From contig NZ_CP085840.1 in assembly GCF_020715685.1 (NCBI RefSeq), positions 2,914,001 through 2,978,000 of the forward strand: 64,000 nt of DNA, read 5' to 3'. Below, piece by piece: positions 44,535 to 53,501 of this stretch. The stretch is from Dermatobacter hominis (lineage in GTDB: Bacteria; Actinomycetota; Acidimicrobiia; Acidimicrobiales; Microtrichaceae). How positions within the stretch are numbered: position 1 is the first letter of the stretch; each line of letters starts with the position of its first letter. The notes beneath the pieces were generated by a model. The model saw only the letters and a list, made by a program, of their open reading frames with translations, was not told the DNA's origin and did not search any database. A program made the position numbers and the translations under genes.

Positions 44535-46397
44535 GTGGAGGCGCCGGACGGGCTCGTCATCCCGGGCGTGCAGCTCGAGGAGGTCATCGGTCGCGGCGCG
44601 TCGAGCGTCGTGTACCGCGGGACCCAGACGCGCTTCGACCGGCCGATCGCGGTCAAGGTGCTGCAGCTGCCGGGCCAGTCCGACCTGGTCGCCAAGCTGT
44701 TCCTGAACGAGTGCCGGACGCTCGGCCACCTGACGCCGCACCCCAACGTCGTGTCGGTGTTCGACGCCGGGTTCGTCGAGTCGACCGACGGCGAGCCGTC
44801 GCACCCGTTCCTCGTCATGGAGTACCTGCCGGGCGGCACGCTCGCCGACCGGGTGGCGGCGGACGGACCGTTGCCCGTGGACGAGGTCCTGCGGATCGGG
44901 GTGCAGCTCGCCGGCGGCCTGCACTCGGTCCACCTGCACGACATCGTCCACGGCGACATCAAGCCGCAGAACGTGCTGCGCAGCCGGACCGGCGAGGCCG
45001 CGCTCGCCGACTTCGGCATCGCCCGCCTCGCCTCGGCGGCGGGGGCCACGACCCGTGCGCCGCTGCTCACGCCGCTGCACGCCGCGCCCGAGCTGTTCGA
45101 CGGCGGAGCGATGACCCCCCGCAGCGACGTGTACGAGCTGTGCTCGACGCTGTTCGAGCTGCTCGACGGCGATGCCGCGCTCGGGAGCGCCCACGAGAGC
45201 CCGCTGATCATCCTCGGCCGCATGGCCCGCGACGACCGCCGCACGCTCGACCGCGAGGTGGTGCCCGCGGCGGTGGCCGAGGTGATCGAGGCCGGCCTGG
45301 CGCCCGACCCGTCCGCCCGGCCGGCGAGCGCCGCCGTGCTGGGGGAGCAGCTGCAGGACGCGCAGCGGAGCCTCGACCTGCCCGTCACCCCGCTCGTGGT
45401 GATCGAGCCCCTGTCGACCGAGGGGGCGGAGCGCTCGGCGCAGGGGCCGACCGGCGCCGCCCCGGACGGCGCCGCCCCGGACGGCGCCGCCGCGGACGAG
45501 CCCGGTGCCGCCGCCGAGCTCCCGGGCCAGTCGGCCGTGACGCTGGCCCCGCCCCGGACCCGTCGTCGGCCGACGCCGGTGCTGGTCGCCGCCGTCGTCG
45601 TGCTCGTCGCGCTCGCCGGGGCGCTCGCGGTTGCGCTGGCCGTCCGCTCCGACGACGGCGCCGACGTCGCGTCGGCCGGACCTGACGCCTCCGTCGAGGG
45701 CCAGACGACCACGTCGTCGTGGCCCGAGGAGGTCAAGGGCACCGAGCAGGCGGGCCTCCAGCCCGGGACGGAGTACGACGTGCCCGAGGCCCGGGACATG
45801 TCGTCGGTCCTGGCCACCCGCCTCGGCGAGCCGAACGAGCTGTTCGGCCGCCTGGGAGCGGGCGCCGTGTCGTTCATCTACCCCTCGTACATGGTGGAGC
45901 AGCTGCCGGCCCGCATCCGGTGGCAGGCGTTCAACCCGGCCCACGACAGCGGGTGCCTCGGGATCGTGTCGTGGCCCCTCACGATCGAGGGGCTGTGGGA
46001 GAAGGGCGCGAACTGGCCCGGTCACCAGGCGTTCGTGAAGGTCATCGAGTTCGGTTCCGAGCGGGACGCCGCCGAGGCCTTCAGCGTGTTCTCGCTGGAG
46101 CAGGGCGTCACCGGGTCGGAGTGCACCGGGTTCGGGCCGAACCCGAGGCCGTTCGACCACGACCGCATCGACGTGCAGCACCAGGCGGTCGACCTCGGCC
46201 TCCCCGAGGGCGTCCGGTACAACTCGTGGATCGGTCCGCCGCCCGCCGGCATCACCGACGTCGACTCGGTGACGACGGCGATCGTGCAGCACGGCGACGT
46301 GCTGGTGCTGACGGCGGTCACCTCGGGCGCCCAGGCGGTGCCGACGGCCGACCTCGGCGGGTTCCTCGGCGAGGTGATCCGCCGCCTCGACGGCTGA
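44535..46397 (+). CDS. Membrane Ser/Thr protein kinase (PknB-like catalytic domain, novel external domain)
   Basis: This 620-residue receptor-type kinase has an N-terminal catalytic domain (about residues 10-275): EEVIGRGASSVVYRG (glycine loop), IAVKVL with Lys41, IVHGDIKPQNVL with Asp141, and LADFGIARL with Asp159. The catalytic loop has HGD instead of HRD, so it is a non-RD kinase and may not need activation-loop phosphorylation. A repetitive linker (GAAPDGAAPDGAA) leads to one membrane helix (about 347-371). The external domain of about 240 residues has two Cys (HDSGCLG, GSECTGF); I do not recognise it. PASTA repeats are absent. Confidence 0.9.
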   Translation: MEAPDGLVIPGVQLEEVIGRGASSVVYRGTQTRFDRPIAVKVLQLPGQSDLVAKLFLNECRTLGHLTPHPNVVSVFDAGFVESTDGEPSHPFLVMEYLPGGTLADRVAADGPLPVDEVLRIGVQLAGGLHSVHLHDIVHGDIKPQNVLRSRTGEAALADFGIARLASAAGATTRAPLLTPLHAAPELFDGGAMTPRSDVYELCSTLFELLDGDAALGSAHESPLIILGRMARDDRRTLDREVVPAAVAEVIEAGLAPDPSARPASAAVLGEQLQDAQRSLDLPVTPLVVIEPLSTEGAERSAQGPTGAAPDGAAPDGAAADEPGAAAELPGQSAVTLAPPRTRRRPTPVLVAAVVVLVALAGALAVALAVRSDDGADVASAGPDASVEGQTTTSSWPEEVKGTEQAGLQPGTEYDVPEARDMSSVLATRLGEPNELFGRLGAGAVSFIYPSYMVEQLPARIRWQAFNPAHDSGCLGIVSWPLTIEGLWEKGANWPGHQAFVKVIEFGSERDAAEAFSVFSLEQGVTGSECTGFGPNPRPFDHDRIDVQHQAVDLGLPEGVRYNSWIGPPPAGITDVDSVTTAIVQHGDVLVLTAVTSGAQAVPTADLGGFLGEVIRRLDG

Positions 46398-46413
46398 GCG
46401 CGCGACCGCACGC

Positions 46414-46419
46414 TACGGT
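46414..46419 (+). promoter_or_regulatory. -10 hexamer TACGGT for the monooxygenase-fold gene
   Basis: TACGGT is followed by 8 nt and ATG 46428, with only GCCGCCCC between. Confidence 0.48.
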
Positions 46420-46427
46420 GCCGCCCC

Positions 46428-46730
46428 ATGTTGATCGTGAGCGGCATCATCTCCATGGAGCCCGAGGGCCACGACCAGGCCGTCGAGCTGATCGGCCCCC
46501 TCGTCGAGGCCACGCTGGCCGAGGAGGGCAACATCACGTACGGCTTCTGGGCCGATCCGGCGCAGAAGGGCGTGTTCCGGGTCTACGAGGAGTGGGCCGA
46601 CGACGACGCCCTCGCGACGCACATGGCCACCGAGCACATGGGTGCGTTCCTGGTGGGCATGGGCGAGCTGCCGATCACCGGCACCGAGCTCACCCAGCAC
46701 CGCGTCGAGGAGTCGACCCGGCTGATGTGA
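46428..46730 (+). CDS. Antibiotic biosynthesis monooxygenase (ABM) fold protein
   Basis: This 100-residue protein has the dimeric alpha/beta ABM fold: LIVSGIISMEPEGHDQAVELIGPLVEATLAEEGNITYGFW, PAQKGVFRVYEEWADDDALATHMATEHM, ending in a last strand. EEW and the following His are the usual active-site surroundings of YgiN-like quinol monooxygenases. The function of most such proteins is unknown. It is transcribed after the kinase and converges on the polyprenyl synthase gene. Confidence 0.86.
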   Translation: MLIVSGIISMEPEGHDQAVELIGPLVEATLAEEGNITYGFWADPAQKGVFRVYEEWADDDALATHMATEHMGAFLVGMGELPITGTELTQHRVEESTRLM

Positions 46731-46746
46731 GGGCCCTGCGGCGGCC

Positions 46747-47769
46747 TCAGGCCGCCGCGGCCTCGACGTTGTCGAGGAGGTAGTCCGCCGCCGCCGAGAG
46801 GCCGGTGACGCCGGGGGAGTCGGGGAGCCGCTCGAGCGCGGCGCGCCCCTGGTCGGCGTGGTCGCGGGCCCGGGCGATGGTGGCGGCGATGCCGTCGCCG
46901 TCGCGGACGATGTCGATCGCCCGCCGGCGCGACACGTCGTCGAGCGGGGCGCCGTCGCGGCCGTCGGCGAGCCGGTCCCCGCCGAGCAGCGATCGCAGCT
47001 CCGCGCCGCGGGCCGACGCCAGCGTGAGGATGACGGGGAGGGTGTAGACGCCCTCCTCGAGGTCGTGGCCGGCGGGCTTGCCGAGCTCGGCCTCGGTGGC
47101 GACGAGGTCGAGCACGTCGTCGACCAGCTGGAAGGCCATGCCGTAGGAGCGGCCGAAGTCGGTCAGCGCGTCGGTGTGCTCCCGGGGCAGGTCGGCGACG
47201 ATCCCGCCGATCCGGCACGAGGAGGCGAGCAGCGACGCCGTCTTGCCCTCGATCGCCCTGAGGTAGGAGTCCTCGGTGCGGCCGAGGTCGAAGGCGTGGC
47301 GCAGCTCGAGGACCTGGCCCTCGCACAGGCGGCCGATCGTCGCGGCCAGCAGCCCCGCCACCTCGACGCCGAGGCCGGCGGCCAGCTCGGAGGCCCGGGC
47401 CAGCAGGAAGTCGCCGGCGAGGATGGCCTTGAGGTTGCCCCAGCGGGCGTTGACGCTGTCGACCGTGCGACGGACCACCGCCTCGTCCATGACGTCGTCG
47501 TGGTAGAGCGAGCCCAGGTGGACCAGCTCGACGGCGACGCCGCCGGTGACGGCCGCCGGGCTGGCCGGGGCGTCGACGGTGAGCGCGGTGGCGGCCGCCG
47601 CGATGCAGAAACCGGGACGGACCCGCTTCCCGCCCGCCGAGATCAGGTGCGACGCGATCTCGGTCAGGAAGTCGTCACCCGAGCGCACGGACGCCACGAG
47701 CTCTGCCTCCACCCGGGCCAGGTCGTCGGCCATGGAGGGCATGACCTGGAGCGGGTTCTGGTCGACCAC
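46747..47769 (-). CDS. Polyprenyl diphosphate synthase
   Basis: This 340-residue all-helical enzyme elongates allylic diphosphates with IPP, probably for the menaquinone side chain. The first Asp-rich motif is VHLGSLYHDDVMDEAVVRR and the second is MAFQLVDDVLDLVATEAELGKPAGHDLEEGVYTLPVILTL. SAGGKRVRPGF and EGQVLELRHAF match heptaprenyl/octaprenyl-type synthases. The frame is open further upstream, but GTG 47769 follows TAAGTT by 7 nt and gives a normal N-terminus; an internal ATG a few codons later is possible. It is divergent from clpC. Confidence 0.92.
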   Translation of the reverse strand: MVDQNPLQVMPSMADDLARVEAELVASVRSGDDFLTEIASHLISAGGKRVRPGFCIAAAATALTVDAPASPAAVTGGVAVELVHLGSLYHDDVMDEAVVRRTVDSVNARWGNLKAILAGDFLLARASELAAGLGVEVAGLLAATIGRLCEGQVLELRHAFDLGRTEDSYLRAIEGKTASLLASSCRIGGIVADLPREHTDALTDFGRSYGMAFQLVDDVLDLVATEAELGKPAGHDLEEGVYTLPVILTLASARGAELRSLLGGDRLADGRDGAPLDDVSRRRAIDIVRDGDGIAATIARARDHADQGRAALERLPDSPGVTGLSAAADYLLDNVEAAAA

Positions 47770-47776
47770 GACGGCC

Positions 47777-47782
47777 AACTTA
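47777..47782 (-). promoter_or_regulatory. -10 hexamer TAAGTT for the polyprenyl synthase gene
   Basis: On the minus strand TAAGTT is followed by 7 nt and GTG 47769; it decides this start against longer frames. Confidence 0.5.
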
Positions 47783-47934
47783 CCCGGAGGTGCAGCGGGG
47801 CCCCCACCGCCGCGTGTCACAGCCGCGTGCCCCGTCCCGACGGTGGAGCCCGGTGCCGCCGGCCGGCCGGCCGCCTCACACGCGCCGCCGCGGCGCGATG
47901 ACCAGATGTCACACAGGATCACCACCCCGGGGCG

Positions 47935-47965
47935 GGAACGGCTGACGGGGGTCGGGCGTTACACT
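47935..47965 (+). promoter_or_regulatory. clpC: Candidate SigR/SigH-type promoter of clpC, overlapping a TACACT -10
   Basis: GGAAC at 47935-47939 and GTT at 47958-47960 are separated by exactly 18 bases, the SigR/SigH pattern. TACACT at 47960-47965 could also serve as a housekeeping -10. The leader to GTG 47994 is about 25 nt and holds GGGAGG. Confidence 0.58.
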
Positions 47966-47993
47966 GATCCAACGTCTTCTCGGGAGGCACTCT

Positions 47994-50519
47994 GTGTTCG
48001 AACGTTTCACCGACCGGGCCCGTCGGGTGGTCGTGCTGGCCCAGGAGGAGGCTCGCCTCCTCAACCACAACTACATCGGGACCGAGCACATCCTCCTCGG
48101 TCTGATCCACGAGGGTGAGGGGGTCGCGGCCAAGGCGCTCGAGTCCCTCGGCATCTCGCTGGAAGCGGTGCGCCAGCAGGTGGAGGAGATCATCGGCCAG
48201 GGCGGCAGCTCGCCGTCGGGCCACATCCCCTTCACGCCCCGGGCCAAGAAGGTCCTCGAGCTCTCGCTGCGGGAAGCCCTGCAGCTGGGCCACAACTACA
48301 TCGGCACCGAGCACATCCTGCTCGGCCTGATCCGCGAGGGCGAGGGCGTGGCCGCCCAGGTCCTCGTCAAGCTCGGCGCCGACCTGTCCCGCGTCCGCCA
48401 GCAGGTCATCCAGCTGCTGTCGGGCTACCCGGGCTCGTCCAACCAGCCCCAGAGCGGCGAGAAGGCCGGCGCCACCTCGGGCGGCTCCGGCGCCGAGGCG
48501 CCGTCGGGCTCGCTCGTGCTCGACCAGTTCGGTCGCAACTTCACCCAGCTCGCGCGCGACAAGAAGCTCGACCCGGTGATCGGCCGCGACCGCGAGACCG
48601 AGCGGATGATGCAGGTGCTGTCGCGCCGCACCAAGAACAACCCGGTGCTCGTCGGCGAGCCCGGCGTCGGCAAGACCGCCATCGTCGAGGGCCTCGCCCA
48701 GGCGATCGCCGCCGACCAGGTGCCCGAGACCCTCAAGGACAAGCAGCTCTACACGCTCGACCTCGGCGCCCTCGTCGCCGGCTCCCGCTACCGGGGCGAC
48801 TTCGAGGAGCGGCTGAAGAAGGTCCTCAAGGAGATCAAGACCCGCGGCGACATCATCCTCTTCATCGACGAGATCCACACCCTCGTCGGTGCCGGTGCCG
48901 CCGAGGGCGCGATCGACGCCGCCAGCATCCTCAAGCCGATGCTGGCCCGCGGCGAGCTGCAGACGATCGGCGCCACGACGCTCGACGAGTACCGCAAGCA
49001 CCTGGAGAAGGACGCCGCGCTGGAGCGCCGCTTCCAGAAGGTGCTGGTCGACGAGCCGTCGGTCGCCCACACGATCGAGATCCTGAAGGGGCTGCGCGAG
49101 CGCTACGAGCAGCACCACCGGGTGACGATCACCGACCAGGCGCTGGTCGCGGCCGCCAACCTGGCCGACCGCTACATCTCCGACCGCTTCCTGCCCGACA
49201 AGGCCATCGACCTCATCGACGAGGCCGGCTCCCGCCTGCGCATCCGTCGCATGCAGACCCCGCCCGACTACCGCGAGATCGAGAGCGAGCTCGCCGACGT
49301 CGTCCGCCAGAAGAAGGAGGCCGTGGAGTCCCAGGACTTCGAGGCCGCCGGCCAGCTGCGCGACCGGGAGAAGGAGCTCCTCGCCAAGAAGGAGGAGAAG
49401 GACCTCGAGATGAAGGCCGCCGGCGTGGACCTCTTCGACGAGGTCGACGAGGAGGCCATCGCCGAGGTGCTCTCGCTCTGGACCGGCATCCCCGTCTACA
49501 AGCTGACGGAGGAGGAGACCACCAAGCTCCTCCGCATGGAGGACGAGCTGCACAAGCGGGTCATCGGCCAGGAGGACGCCATCAGGGCCGTCAGCCAGGC
49601 GATCCGCCGCACCCGGGCCGGGCTCAAGGACCCGAAGCGCCCGTCGGGCTCGTTCATCTTCCTGGGGCCGTCCGGCGTCGGCAAGACCGAGCTCGCCAAG
49701 ACGCTCGCCGAGTTCCTGTTCGGCGACGACCAGGCGATGATCAGCCTGGACATGTCCGAGTACATGGAGAAGCACACGGTCAGCCGCCTGGTGGGCTCGC
49801 CCCCCGGCTACGTGGGCTACGAGGAGGGCGGCCAGCTCACCGAGGCCGTCCGCCGCAAGCCGTTCTCCGTGGTCCTCTTCGACGAGATCGAGAAGGCCCA
49901 CCCCGACGTGTTCAACACGCTGCTGCAGATCCTCGAGGAGGGTCGCCTGACCGACTCGCAGGGTCGGTCGGTCGACTTCCGCAACACCGTGCTGATCATG
50001 ACGTCCAACCTGGGCACCGCCGATCTCCGCAAGGCGAACGTCGGCTTCTCCAAGCGGGACGAGGCCGTCACGTACGAGCGCATGAAGGAGAAGGTCAACG
50101 AGGCGCTGAAGGCGCACTTCCGGCCCGAGTTCCTGAACCGCATCGACGACGTGATCGTCTTCCACGAGCTCAGCCAGGCCGAGGTCACCCAGATCGTCGA
50201 CCTGATGATCCAGCGGGTCACCGTCCAGATGGCCGCCCAGGGCATGGGCCTGGAGGTCACGCCGGCCGCCAAGATCTTCCTCGGCGAGCGGGGCTACGAC
50301 CCCACGCTGGGCGCCCGGCCGCTGCGTCGTGCGATCCAGCGGCTGGTCGAGGACCCGCTGTCGGAGCGGCTGCTGTGGAAGGAGTTCCACGCCGGCCAGA
50401 CCATCGTGGTCGACGTCGAGCCCGACCCCGAGGACGAGGGCCAGCTCCACGCCGTCTTCCGGGCGGTCGAGGGCTTCACGCCCCCGCCGATCGAGGAGCT
50501 CGCCACCACCGGCGACTGA
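47994..50519 (+). CDS. clpC: ATP-dependent Clp protease ATP-binding subunit ClpC
   Basis: This 841-residue HSP100 unfoldase feeds substrates to ClpP. Two N-terminal repeats ([33 protein letters not shown] and a second [12 protein letters not shown]) are followed by AAA-1 ([18 protein letters not shown], about residue 221), a UVR/coiled M-domain ([22 protein letters not shown]) and AAA-2 ([20 protein letters not shown], about 558). The ClpP-docking VGF loop is present as NVGFSKR. GGGAGG lies 6 bases before GTG. Codon use appears more biased than in its neighbours, fitting strong expression. Confidence 0.98.
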   Translation: MFERFTDRARRVVVLAQEEARLLNHNYIGTEHILLGLIHEGEGVAAKALESLGISLEAVRQQVEEIIGQGGSSPSGHIPFTPRAKKVLELSLREALQLGHNYIGTEHILLGLIREGEGVAAQVLVKLGADLSRVRQQVIQLLSGYPGSSNQPQSGEKAGATSGGSGAEAPSGSLVLDQFGRNFTQLARDKKLDPVIGRDRETERMMQVLSRRTKNNPVLVGEPGVGKTAIVEGLAQAIAADQVPETLKDKQLYTLDLGALVAGSRYRGDFEERLKKVLKEIKTRGDIILFIDEIHTLVGAGAAEGAIDAASILKPMLARGELQTIGATTLDEYRKHLEKDAALERRFQKVLVDEPSVAHTIEILKGLRERYEQHHRVTITDQALVAAANLADRYISDRFLPDKAIDLIDEAGSRLRIRRMQTPPDYREIESELADVVRQKKEAVESQDFEAAGQLRDREKELLAKKEEKDLEMKAAGVDLFDEVDEEAIAEVLSLWTGIPVYKLTEEETTKLLRMEDELHKRVIGQEDAIRAVSQAIRRTRAGLKDPKRPSGSFIFLGPSGVGKTELAKTLAEFLFGDDQAMISLDMSEYMEKHTVSRLVGSPPGYVGYEEGGQLTEAVRRKPFSVVLFDEIEKAHPDVFNTLLQILEEGRLTDSQGRSVDFRNTVLIMTSNLGTADLRKANVGFSKRDEAVTYERMKEKVNEALKAHFRPEFLNRIDDVIVFHELSQAEVTQIVDLMIQRVTVQMAAQGMGLEVTPAAKIFLGERGYDPTLGARPLRRAIQRLVEDPLSERLLWKEFHAGQTIVVDVEPDPEDEGQLHAVFRAVEGFTPPPIEELATTGD

Positions 50520-50823
50520 GCCCCTCGCCCGCCGACACGCTCGCACGGCCCCGGCCCACGCCGGGGCCGTGTCGCGCCCGGCCCCGGCGTCGGGGGCTAC
50601 GCCGACGGGAACTCGGGGATCTCTCCGACCTCGCCGATCCAGCGTTCTTGGGGATCTCCCCGACCTCGCCGATCCAGCGTTCTTGGGGATCTCCCCGACC
50701 TCGCCGATCCAGCGTTCTTGGGGACCACGCGTCGCTCAGCGACCGCTGAGCCCCAAGTTCCCCCGATCGGGCATCTCGGGGACATCCCCACGTTCCCGTC
50801 GGGCCTGCGCCCGGGGCGGTCGG
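50520..50823. other. 304-bp spacer between convergent clpC and phospholipase genes
   Basis: This gap holds no supported gene. It contains a GC-rich inverted segment just after clpC (GGCCCCGGCCCACGCCGGGG), the 35-bp tandem repeats, and flanking inverted arms at 50601-50620 and 50784-50803 that match at 17 of 20 positions (core CCGACGGGAAC). The whole could fold back as a bidirectional terminator or encode a non-coding RNA. Confidence 0.6.
50615..50719 (+). repeat. Three tandem 35-bp repeats
   Basis: Units begin at 50615, 50650 and 50685 and read GGGGATCTCCCCGACCTCGC followed by 15 more bases. Units 2 and 3 are identical and unit 1 differs by one base. A fourth copy is broken after GGGGA. The 35-bp period is not a multiple of three, so the array is unlikely to be coding. 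Confidence 0.93.
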
Positions 50824-52344
50824 TCAGCTGACCTCGCCGCCGTCGGCCCAGGTGCCGGCGAGCGAGGACGGCTCGGTGCTCGCGCCGATGCGGTCGAACA
50901 GGCCTGCCTCGAGCGCCTCCATGAGGTCGCCGCCGGGCCCGCCGACCTGCATGCCCGGTGCGACGACTTGCGGGCCGCCGTCGCAGCGCGGCGTCGGCTC
51001 CCGAAGCGGGAGGTCGTCGAGGTCGAAGACCTGCGGGTCGGGGTTCGTCGCCCCGAGCGAGGCGCCGAGGTTGTTGGCGTTGCGGTCGCGGGGAGTGAGC
51101 CACCAGCCCTCGCCGGCCGGGCCCTCGGCCGGCGCGCCCAGGAAGCGCCACTCGAGGAACCGCATGACCGACGTGTGGTCGTACAGGCGGTGGTCGACGA
51201 AGCCCGGCCGCGAGTACGGCGAGGCGACGACGGTCGGCACCCGGAAGCCGGCCTGGCCGAAGTTGGTCGCGTCGTCGGCGGACGAGAGCAGGTCGGGCAG
51301 GACCGGCGGGGCGACGTGGTCGAAGAACCCGCCCCACTCGTCGTAGGTGAGGACGAACATCCCCTTCTCCCAGTTCGGGGAGCGGGTGAAGGCCCGGAAG
51401 ACGTCGCGCAGGAAGCGCTGGCCCGCAGCCGGGTCGCACAGGGGGTGGTCGTCGGCCTGCCACCACGGCATGTACGGCGGGTCGATGAACGTGACGGCAG
51501 GGAGCGTCCCGGCGTGGCACACCTCGAAGTACTCGTCGATCGAGCCGAACATCGGCGTGAGGCGCTCCCCGTAGAAGGCCAGCGACGGCAGGTCCGCCGA
51601 GAACGACCGCACCGGCACGCGGGCCGCGGCGAGCCGGTCCCAGATGGTCGGCCACTGGTGGCCGAGCTCCTTGATGGGGATGTAGTTGTTCGTGTAGCCG
51701 CCCGACTGCGCGCCGTGGAGGTACCGGCGGTTCGGCTGCGTCGAGCTCAGCAGCGAGCAGTGGTAGCGGTCGAACGTCGTGAACCGGCGGGCCAGCCGCG
51801 CGTGGAACGGGAGGTCCTGCGGGGCCATGTGCCCGAGGGCGAGCTCGTCGTTGCCGGACCCCTCGGCCAGGAACCCGCCGTCGCGCTGGGCCCGGCCCGC
51901 CGTCCAGCTGTGACCCGGGTCGTCGAACCCGCAACCCCGGAACCCGACGGGGCTGGCGCCGCCGGCCATGGAGAACGTGCTGACCTGGTGGCCCTCGGGG
52001 TCCACGTAGGTCTGGTCGGGGGCGGCGTCGATCGTGAAGCCGCCGCCGTAGTTGCTCAGGCCCCGCTCGTGGTACCCGACGTCGTCGCGCAGCCACCCGA
52101 ACCAGTGGTCGAAGCTGCGGTTCTCCATCATCAGGATCACCACGTGCTCGATCGGCGACTCCGACGCCACCAGGTCGAGCATGTTGCCCTGCGGCAGCGA
52201 GGTCGGGAAGTACTCCGCCCCGATGCCCGGGCCGCTCGAGCCCGGCACGCAGCCGGTGCCGGCCAGCCCCAGCGCCGCGCCCGCGCCCAGCAGGCCGCCC
52301 GCCTGCAGGAACCTCCGCCGATCGATCGAACCGTCGCCCATCAT
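50824..52344 (-). CDS. Tat-exported phosphoesterase / phospholipase C family lipoprotein
   Basis: This 506-residue protein belongs to the acid phosphatase/phospholipase C (AcpA/PlcC) superfamily. It has a Tat signal (DRRRFLQAGGLLGAGAALGLAG) ending in the lipobox LAGTGC, so it is likely a cell-surface lipoprotein. Catalytic parts are VVILMMENRSFDHWFGWL near residue 70, VTFIDPPYM, and VLTYDEWGGFFDHVAPP with the metal ligands. The substrate may be a phospholipid or another phosphodiester. GGGGAGGTCAG precedes ATG 52344; ATG 52341 is equally possible. Confidence 0.9.
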   Translation of the reverse strand: MMGDGSIDRRRFLQAGGLLGAGAALGLAGTGCVPGSSGPGIGAEYFPTSLPQGNMLDLVASESPIEHVVILMMENRSFDHWFGWLRDDVGYHERGLSNYGGGFTIDAAPDQTYVDPEGHQVSTFSMAGGASPVGFRGCGFDDPGHSWTAGRAQRDGGFLAEGSGNDELALGHMAPQDLPFHARLARRFTTFDRYHCSLLSSTQPNRRYLHGAQSGGYTNNYIPIKELGHQWPTIWDRLAAARVPVRSFSADLPSLAFYGERLTPMFGSIDEYFEVCHAGTLPAVTFIDPPYMPWWQADDHPLCDPAAGQRFLRDVFRAFTRSPNWEKGMFVLTYDEWGGFFDHVAPPVLPDLLSSADDATNFGQAGFRVPTVVASPYSRPGFVDHRLYDHTSVMRFLEWRFLGAPAEGPAGEGWWLTPRDRNANNLGASLGATNPDPQVFDLDDLPLREPTPRCDGGPQVVAPGMQVGGPGGDLMEALEAGLFDRIGASTEPSSLAGTWADGGEVS

Positions 52345-52578
52345 CTGACCTCCCCAGCGCCACCCACCCGGCCGGCGTCGGTCCCTCCCCGAACGCCGTT
52401 CGATCTTGTCAGTGTGGCAGATCGGTCCGCCCGGGTCCCGCCCGCGCCCTTGGGGAATCAGGCTGGGGAACGGTCGTTGCCCCGGGCCGTTCCCACCGGT
52501 ATCGCCAGGGCGCCGGTCGCAGGGCCGAGCACGTCGGGCGGTGGCCGGCGGCCCCCCGGTGGCGTGGGGGCCGACGGC

Positions 52579-52584
52579 TAGCGT
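52579..52584 (+). promoter_or_regulatory. -10 hexamer TAGCGT for the LppM-like lipoprotein gene
   Basis: TAGCGT is followed by 8 nt and GTG 52593; nothing resembling a ribosome site intervenes. Confidence 0.45.
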
Positions 52585-52592
52585 GGCCGGCC

Positions 52593-53381
52593 GTGCCCGT
52601 CCGGTCCCGCCCCCCGTCGCCCGGCGCCCGAACCCGCTCGCGGTGCGTCGTGCTGCTGGCCCTGCTGCTCGGGCTGCTGGCCGCGGCCTGCCGGACCGAG
52701 GTCGACGTGCACGTGCAGGTCGAGCCCGACGGATCGGGACGGGTGACCGTCACCGTGGACCTCGACGCCGAGGCCGCGGCGCAGCTGGGCGACCCCGCCG
52801 GGCTGTCGTTCGAGGACATGACGTCGGCGGGGTGGGAGGTCGACCCGCCGGCGGCGCGCGACGGCGGGCTCCGCATCGTCGCGGTCCGGACGTTCGCCAC
52901 GCCGGAGCAGCTGGCCTCGGTCCTCGACGAGGTCGGTGGCGCCGACGGCGTCTTCAGCGGCACCTCGCTCGAGCTGTCCGACGGCTTCGCCGGCAGCTCG
53001 ACCGAGTTCCGCACCGACCTCGCGCTCTCCGGCGACCCGGCGCAGTTCTCCGACGAGCAGCTGACCCAGGTGCTCGGCGGGCTGCCGCTCGGGCGCACCC
53101 CCGAGGAACTCGCCCTCCTGGGGGCCGACCGGCCCGACGCCGCCACGCTCACCGTGCGGGTGTCGCTGCCCGGCGGGGCCGACGAGGCCAACGGCGAGAT
53201 CGACGGCGGCGTGGCGTCGTGGACCGCGCCGATGACGGGCGGGACGGCCACCGACGAGGAGCTGACCGCGTCGGCCGAGGACCGTCGCACGACGACCCTG
53301 GTGCTCGCCGGCGCCGGCGCGCTGCTGGTCGTGGCGGCGGTCGTGGTCGCCGTCGTGGGGCTCACCCGCCGCGCCGACTGA
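52593..53381 (+). CDS. LppM-like lipoprotein
   Basis: This 262-residue protein has a lipoprotein signal peptide (CVVLLALLLGLLAAAC, lipobox LAAAC) and a mature domain that starts RTEVDVHVQVEPDGSGRVTVTVDLD, the typical beginning of the LppM domain (Rv2171-like). A C-terminal membrane helix (TTTLVLAGAGALLVVAAVVVAVVGL) is followed by RRAD, so the protein may be held at both ends. LppM influences phagosome handling in M. tuberculosis; the role in this organism is unknown. Confidence 0.8.
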   Translation: MPVRSRPPSPGARTRSRCVVLLALLLGLLAAACRTEVDVHVQVEPDGSGRVTVTVDLDAEAAAQLGDPAGLSFEDMTSAGWEVDPPAARDGGLRIVAVRTFATPEQLASVLDEVGGADGVFSGTSLELSDGFAGSSTEFRTDLALSGDPAQFSDEQLTQVLGGLPLGRTPEELALLGADRPDAATLTVRVSLPGGADEANGEIDGGVASWTAPMTGGTATDEELTASAEDRRTTTLVLAGAGALLVVAAVVVAVVGLTRRAD

Positions 53382-53487
53382 CGCGACCCGACGGACTCGA
53401 CGGACTCGACGGATCGGCCGGGCGGGCGTGTCCGTCGGGCGGGAACAGGTGTTCGACCCATCCGCGCCCCGCGTCACACCCCGCGCC

Positions 53488-53493
53488 TACCGT
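53488..53493 (+). promoter_or_regulatory. radA: -10 hexamer TACCGT for radA
   Basis: TACCGT is followed by 8 nt and ATG 53502, suggesting a leaderless radA transcript. Confidence 0.48.
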
Positions 53494-53501
53494 CGGCCGA
53501 C

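Noticed and set aside
47919-50546. An 875-codon open frame on the minus strand opposite clpC, and similar long antisense frames at 547-2046, 24022-26514, 38550-42194 and 10430-12862
   Set aside because: High GC at third codon positions leaves antisense frames open. Their translations are low-complexity (Arg, Gly, Ala, Pro, His) with no domain motif, and the sense-strand genes are unambiguous.
50615-50719. CRISPR array
   Set aside because: The 35-bp units are directly adjacent without spacers, only three copies exist and no cas gene is present.
53384-53420. Tandem GACGGACTC units after the lipoprotein gene
   Set aside because: Only about three imperfect 9-bp units; too short to separate from chance in GC-rich sequence.
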